Below, piece after piece: positions 40,205-49,131 of a stretch of 64,000 nt of DNA. Source of the DNA: Acinetobacter kookii. Its GTDB lineage: Bacteria; Pseudomonadota; Gammaproteobacteria; Pseudomonadales; Moraxellaceae. Every line of letters begins with the position of its first letter. The first letter of the stretch is position 1. The notes beneath the pieces were generated by a model. The model had not been told where the DNA came from. It did not search any database and saw only the letters and a program-made list of their open reading frames with translations. The DNA is taken from the NCBI RefSeq assembly GCF_900096895.1, contig NZ_FMYO01000002.1, forward strand, positions 62,001 to 126,000, in the 5' to 3' direction. The position numbers and the translations under genes are program-made.

Positions 40205-41200
40205 TTAATTCGGTAACAGGATTGAACTATAGCTTATCTGACGCTTGCTATTTATTTGAATTAGATCATATTTCTTGAGTAAGCTAATAGCTTCATCCAC
40301 ATCTTGATCTGGAATACATTTCTTTAAAACGCTGGTGAATCCAGTTAAAGATTTGGGACGAGGATGATTTACTGTTGCTAGATAAGAGACTAATCTAATT
40401 TGAATCATAGTTAGTTTTTTTTCGATTTCTTCAGCAGTTTCAGCAGTTTCAGCAGTTTCAGCAGTTTCAGCAGTTTCAGCAGTTTCAGCAGTTTCAGCAG
40501 TTTCAGCAGTTTCAGCAGTTTCAGCAGTTTCAGCAGTTTCAGCAGTTTCAGCAGTTTCAGCAGAAAAAACTTTAACTACTTTTAAAATAGAAGCAACATT
40601 ATAACTAATTTTATTCGCATCAATTTTAATCACTTTTTTCTTTTTCAGCTCTTCAACTACAACTTTTGCTACCTCTTCTTCCACTTTTAAATTAGCTTTT
40701 AAAGAATTGATTAAACTTTCTAATTTTGCAGGTTTGCTAAAATTTTGTTTTTGTAAATTTTCACAATAAAGATAAACCATTTTATCTACATTAAACTCAG
40801 CTTTTAACTCCTGTACAATATGAGGAGCGACCAGCGGTTTTTCTTGAATAATAGTCACATCAAATTGTGCAATTTTAAGTAAATCAGCAATATAATCCAT
40901 TGAATGATCATTCGACATTAGCTCAAAATTGAATTCTTTTGCACTGACTTGTGTTGATAATTGACCCGCAATAAATGCTAAACCAAAATCCGCAGCATCC
41001 TTACCAACTCTCGGCATTTTAAGCACTTTCAATTTACCATTCATCACATAGGGTGAGATTTTTACTACCCCATCTAAGCTGAAATTCACTGGAGATTTTG
41101 CATAAACCAAATAAATGGAGTGATATTGGGATAAATATCGCAATAAATCTTTTTCTGTTTTATGTAAATTCTCTATATCCAATAATAATATTTTTTTCAT
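40205..41200 (-). CDS. PIN/NYN-like domain protein with (Ala-Glu-Thr)n linker
   Basis: This 331-residue protein begins LLLDIENLHK and shows an acidic set like NYN/PIN nucleases: D8 and E10, D68 and D71 (GKDAADFG), D98 and D102 (SNDHSMD). Two winged-helix-like segments follow (about 140-200 and 270-331), joined by an Ala-Glu-Thr repeat linker of 14 units. Its upstream neighbour is a full-length paralogue. The start at 41200 has a GAGGGG site; the frame is open four codons upstream. The gene is AT-rich. RNase activity is an inference; no family name is certain. Confidence 0.75.
   Translation of the reverse strand: MKKILLLDIENLHKTEKDLLRYLSQYHSIYLVYAKSPVNFSLDGVVKISPYVMNGKLKVLKMPRVGKDAADFGLAFIAGQLSTQVSAKEFNFELMSNDHSMDYIADLLKIAQFDVTIIQEKPLVAPHIVQELKAEFNVDKMVYLYCENLQKQNFSKPAKLESLINSLKANLKVEEEVAKVVVEELKKKKVIKIDANKISYNVASILKVVKVFSAETAETAETAETAETAETAETAETAETAETAETAETAETAETAEEIEKKLTMIQIRLVSYLATVNHPRPKSLTGFTSVLKKCIPDQDVDEAISLLKKYDLIQINSKRQISYSSILLPN
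40432..40563. repeat. 14-copy 9-bp tandem repeat inside the coding sequence
   Basis: The unit CAGCAGTTT repeats perfectly 14 times plus 6 bases, encoding an uninterrupted Ala-Glu-Thr run. Because the unit is three codons, gain or loss of copies would keep the frame and only change linker length. Perfect copies indicate recent expansion or slippage. Confidence 0.95.
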
Positions 41201-41221
41201 GCTTCCCCTCATGCGATGAAA

Positions 41222-42232
41222 TTAATTCAGGAACAGCTCATGACTATACAGGACCTCACTGCCATTCCAGTAAATATATCCCTTTTCAATCAATTCCTTA
41301 AGCAACAATCGCACATCCGACTTCGGGAAAAGCTGCTCCAGCAAATCGCGCAAGGCATAAATGTCTTTGGGTTTGTCGGATTTTAATTCGCGTAGTTTTT
41401 GCGCCACAATCACCTGCACCGGATCAATCTTGGAAAAGTTTTTAAATAACTCTTTTTGCGCCTGATGCAAGGTTTTGGCCTGTCCGTCCTGCACTTCTTC
41501 TACGTCTTGTCGTGAAGATTCAGGGGATAACTCCGCAAAAGCAGCAGAAATATTTGGAGATTTTTCTACCGATGTTTTCTGCTCCAAATCCAGTTGCATC
41601 CATTGCTTAATGACTTTTTTACGGAAACTGATTTGCTGGTCAAAACGTTTCACAATTTTTAGATTAATCAATAAGCCAGTGAGATGCTGAAGCTGATCAT
41701 TTTCGACTTGCAAAATATTCGCCAGCGAGTTCTTCAGTTTCTCCAGCGTATTCGGTTTGCCCTTCATTTTCCCCAAAGCGTCACAATACTTTTTGACTAA
41801 GAGCAAATCAGGTTTTTGCAGAATGGTCTCGACACTGGGAATTTTGTATTTTGAATTTAAAGCCGGTTCTTCAGCCTGAACCTGAATCAGGCTACAGTTC
41901 AGGTTGGAAGACTGCAACATTTCCAGCAGCGTTTCACTGCTTGGCATGGCAGATATGAGTTCAATAGAGGTATCAGCATCTAGCAGCGCAAGCAATTGTC
42001 CAACCACAACTGCGTATTCAAACTCTTTATGCTCGACTTCTGCCGTTTCCAGAATGACCACTTGCCCGCTGCTGACCCAACTTGAAAACTCTGTTAAATC
42101 TTCCAGAGAATATTCAAATTTTCCCTGGCAATTAAACAGGTAAATTGCCGCGTAATGCGGAATGATGTTACGTAACAATTGCGCAGTCGGCATATTATTT
42201 TCAAGATCAAGAAGAACGACTTTATGACTCAT
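41222..42232 (-). CDS. paralogue of the PIN/NYN-like protein, acids partly lost
   Basis: This 336-residue protein aligns end to end with the downstream gene. It shares LLDLEN (D9), then a beta/alpha pattern ending GQLL, a mid domain (KYCDALGKM...PNTLEKLKNSLANILQVENDQ) and a C-terminal winged-helix-like part. The positions of D68 and D71 in the other copy are Glu here, and the SND aspartate is Met96, so catalysis is doubtful. It may be a regulatory partner or dead copy. The linker at the repeat's position is an ordinary acidic, polar stretch. Genes are 21 bases apart. Confidence 0.75.
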   Translation of the reverse strand: MSHKVVLLDLENNMPTAQLLRNIIPHYAAIYLFNCQGKFEYSLEDLTEFSSWVSSGQVVILETAEVEHKEFEYAVVVGQLLALLDADTSIELISAMPSSETLLEMLQSSNLNCSLIQVQAEEPALNSKYKIPSVETILQKPDLLLVKKYCDALGKMKGKPNTLEKLKNSLANILQVENDQLQHLTGLLINLKIVKRFDQQISFRKKVIKQWMQLDLEQKTSVEKSPNISAAFAELSPESSRQDVEEVQDGQAKTLHQAQKELFKNFSKIDPVQVIVAQKLRELKSDKPKDIYALRDLLEQLFPKSDVRLLLKELIEKGYIYWNGSEVLYSHELFLN

Positions 42233-42459
42233 ATCTTCGAATAGACAGTTCGGCTAGGCAGATGCGGTGCATTAGAACGGGAACCATGGCAAAGGTCAAA
42301 TATTTTATGCTTGAGGTTTTCTATTCTGCGCCATGACTTAACCGGAATACCCTGCGTTTAGAAGGTTATTCAATGGCGCAGCAAAGGATAAGTTAAGTTC
42401 TTTTTCAAATAAAAAAGCCCTGATCAATACCAAGGCTTTAATACACGGACGGGTCCGGC

Positions 42460-42705
42460 TCAATAATGCGGTGGGCGGTTGGTCATCGGGTCAAAGGCGG
42501 CAATGCCTTCCGATAAATCGGCCGATTCCACACGCTGATAAAGCAGCTGCATTTGCTTCTTTAAATCCATAATTTCAATATGTTGGCGTGTCACCTGTTC
42601 ATTGAGTTGTTCAACTAAATCATCTAAAAATGTAATTCGGACTTGCAAATCTTCCAAGTGTGCGGAAAATGACGCCTGATCATTAAGATTTTTTTGTTTA
42701 GTCAT
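42460..42705 (-). CDS. slyX: SlyX family protein
   Basis: This 81-residue protein is one coiled coil (LEDLQVRITFLDDLVEQLNEQVTRQHIEIMDLKKQMQLLYQRV). It ends in NRPPHY, the conserved SlyX tail. SlyX was named for linkage to slyD; the molecular role is unknown. It is divergent from the ABC-F gene with about 33 bases between starts, so their promoters overlap. A terminator-like AAAGCC/GGCTTT stem lies downstream near 42.41 kb. Confidence 0.85.
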   Translation of the reverse strand: MTKQKNLNDQASFSAHLEDLQVRITFLDDLVEQLNEQVTRQHIEIMDLKKQMQLLYQRVESADLSEGIAAFDPMTNRPPHY

Positions 42706-42738
42706 TTTAAGTCCTCATTGGGGATTTCAGGAAACAGT

Positions 42739-44649
42739 ATGGCCTATATTACTTTAAGGGATGTCCAACTTGCGTTTGGCGGACCGTCCCTGCTCGACGG
42801 CGCGAACTTTAATCTGGAACGCGGTGAACGGGTCTGTTTGATTGGCCGTAATGGTGAAGGTAAGTCTACCTTACTTAAACTCATCGAAGGAAGTTTACTG
42901 CCTGATAGCGGTGAAGTTTCGTTGCAAAATGGCATTACCATCTCCATGCTGGCTCAAGATGTCCCGATGGATTCCGGCAAAGTCGCTGATATTGTTGCCG
43001 AGGGTGCAGGTGAAGCTGCCGAAGTATTAAAAGCATATCATGAAGCCAGTGATGCCTGTGTACTGGGAGATATGGAAGCCTGCGACCGTATGGGTCATTT
43101 GCAACACAAGATGGATCAGCTGGACGGCTGGGCTTTAGAGACCAAAGTCAATTCCATTTTAAGCAAGATGGGGCTAGATCCTGAGGCAGATCTGGCTGAT
43201 TTGTCCGGTGGTCGTAAACGTCGTGTACTGCTCGCCCGTGCTTTGTTGATGCAACCCGATGTGTTGCTGCTGGACGAACCGACCAACCATCTGGACGTTG
43301 AAAGTATTGAATGGCTGGAAAAATTCCTGCTCGATCAAAATAACCTGACCCTGTTATTTATTTCGCATGACCGTTCATTTGTCGACAACATTGCCACCCG
43401 TATTGTAGAACTGGATCGCGGCATTTTACGCAGCTATGAAGGTAACTATTCACGTTATCTCGACTTAAAAGCGCAGCAGATGGAAGCCGAAGAAAAACAG
43501 AATGCGCTGTTTGATAAAAAACTGGCCGAAGAAGAAGCCTGGATTCGCCAAGGCATTAAAGCGCGCCGTACCCGTAACGAAGGCCGTGTCCGTGCCTTAA
43601 AAGCCTTACGTGAAGAATCCAAGGCACGTCGCTTCCAGCAAGGCAAAGTCAGCATGGCGACTCAGGAAGCCAGCCGCTCAGGTAAAGTGGTGTTCGAAAT
43701 TGAGCATCTACGTGTGGCATTTGGCAATCAGGAACCGATTATCAAGGATTTCTCAGCGCTGGTCTTACGTGGCGACCGCATTGGTTTAGTCGGTGATAAC
43801 GGTGTCGGCAAAACCACCCTGATTAAAGCCATTTTAGGTGAAATTGAACATGGCGGTTCGGTGAAAACCGGTACCCAGCTTGAGGTTGCCTACTTTGACC
43901 AGCTGCGTAATGCACTGGATCTGGAAAAATCCGTGGCGGCAAACGTCTCTGAAGGTTCGGACTTTGTTGATGTCAACGGTGGGCGTCGTCATATCTATAG
44001 CTATTTACAGGACTTCCTGTTCTCACCTGAACGTGCGCGTACCCCGGTCAAAGCGCTTTCCGGTGGTGAACGTAACCGTATTCTGCTTGCCAAACTGTTG
44101 CTCAAACCATCCAACCTGATTGTGATGGACGAACCCACCAACGACCTGGATATGGTGACGCTTGAACTGCTGGAAGAAATGCTCGGCGATTATAAAGGTA
44201 CCCTGTTGCTGATTTCGCATGACCGTGCCTTTATGGACAACGTCGTGACATCCACTTGGGTATTTGACGGTAAAGGCAATATCGATGAATACATCGGCGG
44301 CTATCAGGATTACTTGCAACAACGCCCTGATCAGACTGTGGTGGATCAGAAAAGTGATGTCAAAAAAGCCGTGGCCAAAGCAGAAGCCAAAGCCGCTGAA
44401 CCTGCTCCAGCAAAGAAAGTGAAACTCAGCTATAAAGATCAGCGTGCTTTAGAGCAACTGCCTGCTGAAATGGAAGCGCTGGAAAAAGAGCAAGCTGAAA
44501 TTAACGCTCAACTTGCCGATGGTTCCCTGTTTGTGAGCGATGCAGACAAAGCCATGAAACTTTCCAACCGCCTGACTGAAATTGATGACCTGTTACTGGA
44601 AAAATTAGAGCGTTGGGAAGAATTGGAAAATCTTGTTAACGGCAATTAA
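42739..44649 (+). CDS. uup: ABC-F ATPase (Uup type)
   Basis: This 636-residue ABC-F protein has two ATPase domains and no membrane part: Walker A GRNGEGKS and GDNGVGKT, with two ABC signatures (LSGGRKRRVLLAR, LSGGERNRILLAK). The inter-domain linker is helical and rich in charged residues, and a C-terminal coiled coil (ALEQLPAEMEALEKEQ...) is typical of Uup, which acts on ribosomes or branched DNA. I chose the ATG of MAYITLRDVQLAFGG, supported by AGGAAACAG just ahead; an in-frame start 15 codons upstream overlaps slyX. Confidence 0.93.
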   Translation: MAYITLRDVQLAFGGPSLLDGANFNLERGERVCLIGRNGEGKSTLLKLIEGSLLPDSGEVSLQNGITISMLAQDVPMDSGKVADIVAEGAGEAAEVLKAYHEASDACVLGDMEACDRMGHLQHKMDQLDGWALETKVNSILSKMGLDPEADLADLSGGRKRRVLLARALLMQPDVLLLDEPTNHLDVESIEWLEKFLLDQNNLTLLFISHDRSFVDNIATRIVELDRGILRSYEGNYSRYLDLKAQQMEAEEKQNALFDKKLAEEEAWIRQGIKARRTRNEGRVRALKALREESKARRFQQGKVSMATQEASRSGKVVFEIEHLRVAFGNQEPIIKDFSALVLRGDRIGLVGDNGVGKTTLIKAILGEIEHGGSVKTGTQLEVAYFDQLRNALDLEKSVAANVSEGSDFVDVNGGRRHIYSYLQDFLFSPERARTPVKALSGGERNRILLAKLLLKPSNLIVMDEPTNDLDMVTLELLEEMLGDYKGTLLLISHDRAFMDNVVTSTWVFDGKGNIDEYIGGYQDYLQQRPDQTVVDQKSDVKKAVAKAEAKAAEPAPAKKVKLSYKDQRALEQLPAEMEALEKEQAEINAQLADGSLFVSDADKAMKLSNRLTEIDDLLLEKLERWEELENLVNGN

Positions 44650-44666
44650 TCTGGTTCATCATGCGG

Positions 44667-44698
44667 GCACCTGTAATTGACTTTACAGGTGCTTTTTT
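44667..44698 (+). terminator. terminator of uup
   Basis: GCACCTGTAA and TTACAGGTGC form a perfect 10-bp stem, followed by a run of six T. It lies about 18 bases past the uup stop. Confidence 0.85.
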
Positions 44699-44755
44699 AT
44701 TTAAAAAATAACTTCATGTTACACTTGCAAAAAACTTTTGTTCAAAATGGTCACT

Positions 44756-45691
44756 ATGAGTAAAAAGCCAGATTACACTCCCGGAGAATTCCAATGGTCT
44801 TTCCTGCTGCCTCAATACTGGGGCATCTGGATTGGGATTGTATTTCTGATGATTTTGGCGATTTTACCCTGGGCGATTCAGTACCGTCTGGCCACTTTTC
44901 TGGGCAATTTGGCGTTCAACAAGCTGAAATCTCGGCGTAAAACCACAGTCCGTAATCTGGAAGTCTGTTTTCCTGAATGGACGCCTGAACAGGTACAGGA
45001 ACATGCGCGTCAGGTTTTTATAGACCAGATGATTGGGATCTTTGAAACCTTGAATGCCTGGTACTGCCCGCACTGGTTTAAAGGCCGCGTCACGATTGAA
45101 GGTCTGGAACATATTCAAAATGCCCAAGCCGCAGGAAAAGGGGTTTTATTGCTCGGAACGCATTCCACCTTGCTTGATGCCGGTGGCTACCTGTGTGCCC
45201 AGTATTTCGAACCGGATGTGGTCTATCGTCCGCAGAACAATCCCCTGCTCGACATGCTGATTTACCGCTGTCGTGCCACCATTTATGCCCATCAAATTGA
45301 CCATGACGACATGCGTGGCCTGATCCGCAATCTGAAAGAGGGACACGCGATCTGGTATAGTCCGGATCAGGATTTTGGTTTAAAGCAGGGCGTGATGGCA
45401 CCGTTTTTCGGTACGCCTGCTGCCACAGTCACGGCACATCGCCGTTTACTGAAAATCTCCAAAGCCGTACCCATTCCTTTATATTTTTATCGCACGGGTG
45501 ATTTAAAGGATCCGCGTTATCACGTGCTGATTGAACCCGTTGTGGATAATCTGCCAAGTGATGATGAAGTGGATGATGCGACCCGGGTCAACCAGATTAT
45601 TGAACGTCAGCTGCGTATTGCCCCGACCCAATACATGTGGTTCCATCGTCGCTTTAAGACCCGTCCGGAAGGCTTTGAGGAAATCTATTGA
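44756..45691 (+). CDS. lpxL: lipid A biosynthesis acyltransferase (LpxL/HtrB family)
   Basis: This 311-residue inner membrane enzyme adds a secondary acyl chain (laurate-type) to the lipid A precursor. It has one N-terminal membrane helix (about 25-45) and the catalytic HX4D motif in GTHSTLLDAGG, followed by RPQNNPLLDMLI and WYSPDQDFG, all family marks. ATGs at 44747 and 44756 are both possible. Whether it is LpxL or LpxM cannot be settled from sequence. It precedes a glycosyltransferase gene, both serving the outer membrane. Confidence 0.88.
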   Translation: MSKKPDYTPGEFQWSFLLPQYWGIWIGIVFLMILAILPWAIQYRLATFLGNLAFNKLKSRRKTTVRNLEVCFPEWTPEQVQEHARQVFIDQMIGIFETLNAWYCPHWFKGRVTIEGLEHIQNAQAAGKGVLLLGTHSTLLDAGGYLCAQYFEPDVVYRPQNNPLLDMLIYRCRATIYAHQIDHDDMRGLIRNLKEGHAIWYSPDQDFGLKQGVMAPFFGTPAATVTAHRRLLKISKAVPIPLYFYRTGDLKDPRYHVLIEPVVDNLPSDDEVDDATRVNQIIERQLRIAPTQYMWFHRRFKTRPEGFEEIY

Positions 45692-45772
45692 TATAGATGC
45701 AATGATTTTAAATTGGCAGTGAACACAGCCTTGATTTAAGGTGATATACAAATACTTTCGAATAGGCATACC

Positions 45773-45864
45773 TTACTTTTCAGGGATGAAAAGTAAGCAA
45801 CAATCCTGTGTTCCGCTGATGTTACATCCTTGCAACACAGCGAAACGGCGACATCCATGTCGCT
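45773..45864. repeat. two-hairpin dispersed repeat, copy 2
   Basis: It has TTACTTTTCA/TGAAAAGTAA with a GGGA loop and GGCGACATCCATGTCGC, with CAATCCTGTG between them. It is the reverse complement of the copy near 33.3 kb. It lies between the acyltransferase and glycosyltransferase genes. Confidence 0.7.
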
Positions 45865-45955
45865 ATCACGATAGTAAATTTCGAATAAAAATTTATTGTT
45901 TAAGATGATGTACCTGTGAATTATTCATCTTTATGAACATATAAGGCAAAAAACC

Positions 45956-47056
45956 ATGAAAGTGATGCAACTTCTTCCTGAACTGAATAGCGGTGGCGTA
46001 GAACGCGGTACTTTAGAAATCGCCCGCGCCCTGGTTGCAGAGGGTCATGAATCTTTAGTGGTGTCGAATGGTGGGCGGCTGGTGGCCCAGCTTGAAGCCG
46101 AAGGCTCAAAGCATCTGACCTTGGCCATTCATAAAAAAGCCCTGTCGAGCTTATGGCAAATTCGTCCACTGCGTCAGCTGATCGAGCAGCACCAGCCCGA
46201 CATCGTGCATGTGCGTTCCCGCGTGCCTGCATGGCTGACCCATTTTGCTTTAAAAGGCATTCCTGCTACGCGTCGTCCACATTTAATCAGTACCGTGCAT
46301 GGCTTCTATTCGATTAACCGTTATAGCCAAATTATGACCCGGGCTGAAAAAGTCATTGCCGTATCTGACAGTGTGGTCAAATACATCACTGACAATTACA
46401 AAAACTGCCCAGCGCAGGATATTGTGCGGATTTACCGTGGCATAGACCCTGCTGCTTTTCCGCATGGTTATCAGCCGTCTGTACAATGGCTGAATCAAAC
46501 CTTTAAAGATTTTCCCGAGCTGGAAAACAAGTTTCTGCTTTGCCTTCCAGGACGGATTACCCGTTTAAAAGGCCATGAAACCCTGATTGAATTGGTCGAA
46601 AAATTACAGCAACACTACCCGAATTTGCATGCAGTGGTGGTGGGCGGCGCTGACCCGAAAAAAGCCGCTTATTTGAAAGAAATGCAGGACACCATTCAAA
46701 GCAAGGGCTTAACTGACAAAATCACTTTCGTGGGTCATCGCTCAGATATTCGTGAATGGCTGGCATTTAGCGATGTGGTGCTCTCCCTTTCCAATCAGGC
46801 GGAAACCTTTGGTCGTACAGCTTTAGAAGCCCTGTCTGTCGGTACACCGGTGATTGGCTGGAACCGTGGTGGCGTGGCAGAAATTTTATCGCAGGTCTAT
46901 CCACAAGGTTTAATTGCCGTGGATGATCACACTGCACTGTTCAATGCGGTCAAGCAGCATCTGGATGAACCGCAACAAGTGAAGCCGGTCACAATGTTTA
47001 GCCTGAAAGAGATGTGTGATCAGACGCTTAACTTATATAAGCAAGTCTTGAAATAG
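45956..47056 (+). CDS. GT4-family glycosyltransferase
   Basis: This 366-residue GT-B enzyme probably adds a sugar to an outer-membrane glycolipid. It starts MKVMQLLPELNSGGVERGTLEIARAL, the typical acceptor-domain opening, and shows PGRITRLKGHETLI, GHRSDIREWL, and the donor-binding SNQAETFGRTALEALSVGTPVI, with the EX7E motif region near residues 278-286. The donor and acceptor are not determined. AAGGC precedes the start. It lies 264 bases behind the lipid A acyltransferase gene, with a repeat between. Confidence 0.9.
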   Translation: MKVMQLLPELNSGGVERGTLEIARALVAEGHESLVVSNGGRLVAQLEAEGSKHLTLAIHKKALSSLWQIRPLRQLIEQHQPDIVHVRSRVPAWLTHFALKGIPATRRPHLISTVHGFYSINRYSQIMTRAEKVIAVSDSVVKYITDNYKNCPAQDIVRIYRGIDPAAFPHGYQPSVQWLNQTFKDFPELENKFLLCLPGRITRLKGHETLIELVEKLQQHYPNLHAVVVGGADPKKAAYLKEMQDTIQSKGLTDKITFVGHRSDIREWLAFSDVVLSLSNQAETFGRTALEALSVGTPVIGWNRGGVAEILSQVYPQGLIAVDDHTALFNAVKQHLDEPQQVKPVTMFSLKEMCDQTLNLYKQVLK

Positions 47057-47199
47057 ACTGCATTGATAGGGCATTTTTCAAGGGCGACACGCGGTGAGCA
47101 ATACCGAAACTAAAAACAAATTTTAGTAACTATTGGATATAGGAGGATGGCAGGCATTGAGATTGCAAAAGTCATCATAGAATTAACCCCTCGATACGC

Positions 47200-47517
47200 T
47201 TAACCCTTCCACAGCCGAAATCGTGCCATGAGCCAAATGAGCAGCGGCCAGAAAATGGTGTTGATGATATCGTGCAGACTGGCACCAATGCGCCACAGCC
47301 CATGATTGATTAAATCATCACGGGCATCAAACAGCTCTGCAGCAATTGCAACAATGAGTACAGTCCAAATCGCCCACTTCGACTTCAACTGACGATGGTG
47401 GAAAAACGCCACGATAAAGAATAGCGTCAGCCCGGTATAAATATGTAAAGCATCACGTGATAGTTCCGTAAAATTTACGATATAAATTTTAAGTTCTTGA
47501 AATTTTGATAAATACAT
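47200..47517 (-). CDS. small membrane protein of unknown function
   Basis: This protein of about 105 residues has three hydrophobic helices (LHIYTGLTLFFIVAFFH, WAIWTVLIVAIAAELF, IINTIFWPLLIWLMA). It carries a conserved-looking polar stretch, FDARDDLINHGLWRIGASLHD, which resembles VanZ-like or related families in layout, but I cannot assign it. I start it at MYLSKFQEL; the frame is open 25 codons further through a hairpin. No ribosome binding site is strong at either start. Confidence 0.6.
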   Translation of the reverse strand: MYLSKFQELKIYIVNFTELSRDALHIYTGLTLFFIVAFFHHRQLKSKWAIWTVLIVAIAAELFDARDDLINHGLWRIGASLHDIINTIFWPLLIWLMARFRLWKG

Positions 47518-47557
47518 GACTGAAATTTTATTTTTAGGATGTTCTATAAAACCATAA

Positions 47558-47588
47558 ACCCGAGTTCTGCGTCCTGCAAAACTCGGGT
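47558..47588. promoter_or_regulatory. strong hairpin upstream of the small membrane gene
   Basis: ACCCGAGTT and AACTCGGGT form a 9-bp perfect stem, continued inward by TGC/GCA across one mismatch, with a 5-base loop. It has no T run. It could be a 5'-UTR structure or a protein-binding dyad. Confidence 0.45.
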
Positions 47589-47812
47589 ACATGAGGTTGT
47601 GCTTCCAAGTGTTATTTTTATTCTGTTATTGCTGTCCATTGCTGCATCATATCCATGATGACTTTCTCTCAGCCACCTGTTTCGTCTTCCATAATGGGAT
47701 GTTCCTTTCCCGGCTCCTTGGCTGATGAGTTTAGATTAAATGAGTTTAGAAAAAAGAACTATTCGCAATTGACCTAAATCGGTGTAAGCCATTTCGTACA
47801 CTTTTCTATTAT

Positions 47813-48943
47813 TTATTCAGTCTGCTTTATCCCATTTTTATAGGCCTGGGCAATTTCATCGGTGACTGGTTTTTCTTCTTTTTCAGCTTTTTCAATACCT
47901 TCTTTTATTGTTTCGTGTGCCTCCCGCTCATCGGCATCCGTTTGCTCCAACTCCTCTTGCAGCTGTTCAAAAATCCGTCCTGTCTGTAAAACCACATATA
48001 CCGGAAAATGGTCTGAACCGATATGGGACAACCTTTTCATGCGCACCAAGGCAAAATCGGTACTGTGAAAAATATGATCCAGTGACCAACGCAATAAGGG
48101 ATAATCGGCATGGAAGGTGTTCACAAAGTGCCGCCCCACCCGTGGATCGAGCAGGCCACTTATCCGCTGAAACAGTCGGGTTGTTCTCGACCAGGCCACG
48201 TCATTCAAATCTCCCATCACAATGCAGCTTTCATCCAGATCCTTGATCTGGTCACCCACAATTAATAGTTCCGCATCCCTTAGCGTCGAATCTTTCGCTT
48301 CAGTGGGGCTGGGCGGTTTGGGATGCAGGCAATAAAGCTGTACCGGCTGACCTGAACGTAAAATGACTGTGGTATGAATGGAAGGGATCTCATCACTTAA
48401 GATGAACTTGACTTCGGTATCTTTCAGCTCTAAACGGCTATACAGATGCATACCGTATAAATTATCCAGAGGTACAGGCACCCGGTAGGGATAATCTTTT
48501 TCAATCACGGAAAGTGCTTTTTGCCAGACCCGGTCTGATTCCAAAGTTAATACCAAATCAGGTTGATATTTTTGAATCTGCCCAAGCAGCAACTGGTATT
48601 TGTTGTTTGTCGTCAGGACATTGGAAATAATCAGGGAAATTTGCCTGTCCAGATTCAGCTGATGTTTGCGAACATGCTTGACCTGCTTTTTCCAGATAAA
48701 GGTATAAGGCAGCACCATTTTGAGCTGGTACGCCAGTGCCGCCATCAGACCGATAAAAATAATTTTCCGTGTTAAATTCCAGGGCTGATCCCAGACCAGC
48801 AGCAGAATAAAAGCAATCACTCCTAAAAACAGAATTTGCAAACGTGGAAAATCAGCACCTCGAATCCACCATTCATTCCGTGGAATCAGTGACCAGAATG
48901 TCAGCCATATCACCAGAACTGCAATTATTTCCACCCAAATCAT
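47813..48943 (-). CDS. membrane-anchored endonuclease/exonuclease/phosphatase-family protein
   Basis: This 376-residue protein has three N-terminal membrane helices (about 5-20, 35-50, 60-75). An EEP-fold domain follows, with conserved residues in LTLESDRVW, HPKPPSP, MGDLNDVAWS and GSDHFPVYVV. Members cleave DNA, RNA or phosphoesters with Mg2+; this substrate is unknown. The last 60 residues are a Glu-rich helix (EELEQTDADEREAHETIKEG), possibly a coiled coil. It is divergent from asd. Confidence 0.88.
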   Translation of the reverse strand: MIWVEIIAVLVIWLTFWSLIPRNEWWIRGADFPRLQILFLGVIAFILLLVWDQPWNLTRKIIFIGLMAALAYQLKMVLPYTFIWKKQVKHVRKHQLNLDRQISLIISNVLTTNNKYQLLLGQIQKYQPDLVLTLESDRVWQKALSVIEKDYPYRVPVPLDNLYGMHLYSRLELKDTEVKFILSDEIPSIHTTVILRSGQPVQLYCLHPKPPSPTEAKDSTLRDAELLIVGDQIKDLDESCIVMGDLNDVAWSRTTRLFQRISGLLDPRVGRHFVNTFHADYPLLRWSLDHIFHSTDFALVRMKRLSHIGSDHFPVYVVLQTGRIFEQLQEELEQTDADEREAHETIKEGIEKAEKEEKPVTDEIAQAYKNGIKQTE

Positions 48944-49131
48944 CAGCTTTACTCTTTTTATCTTGGTAATTTGATCTGCAGTTGAAAAACTTTATCAATT
49001 TTGTATGTAACATAAACAAGATATTTCGCTCAATAATATTGATGTTTTCATTATGTAGTACTTGCAGTCACGTCCCTTTTTGATACACTCGAATCCCTTT
49101 TGATTTTTTTAACGCACCGAGGCGAAGTGGC

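Noticed and set aside
40432..40563. CRISPR-like repeat array
   Set aside because: Nine-base units with no spacers, in frame within a coding sequence: a microsatellite, not CRISPR.
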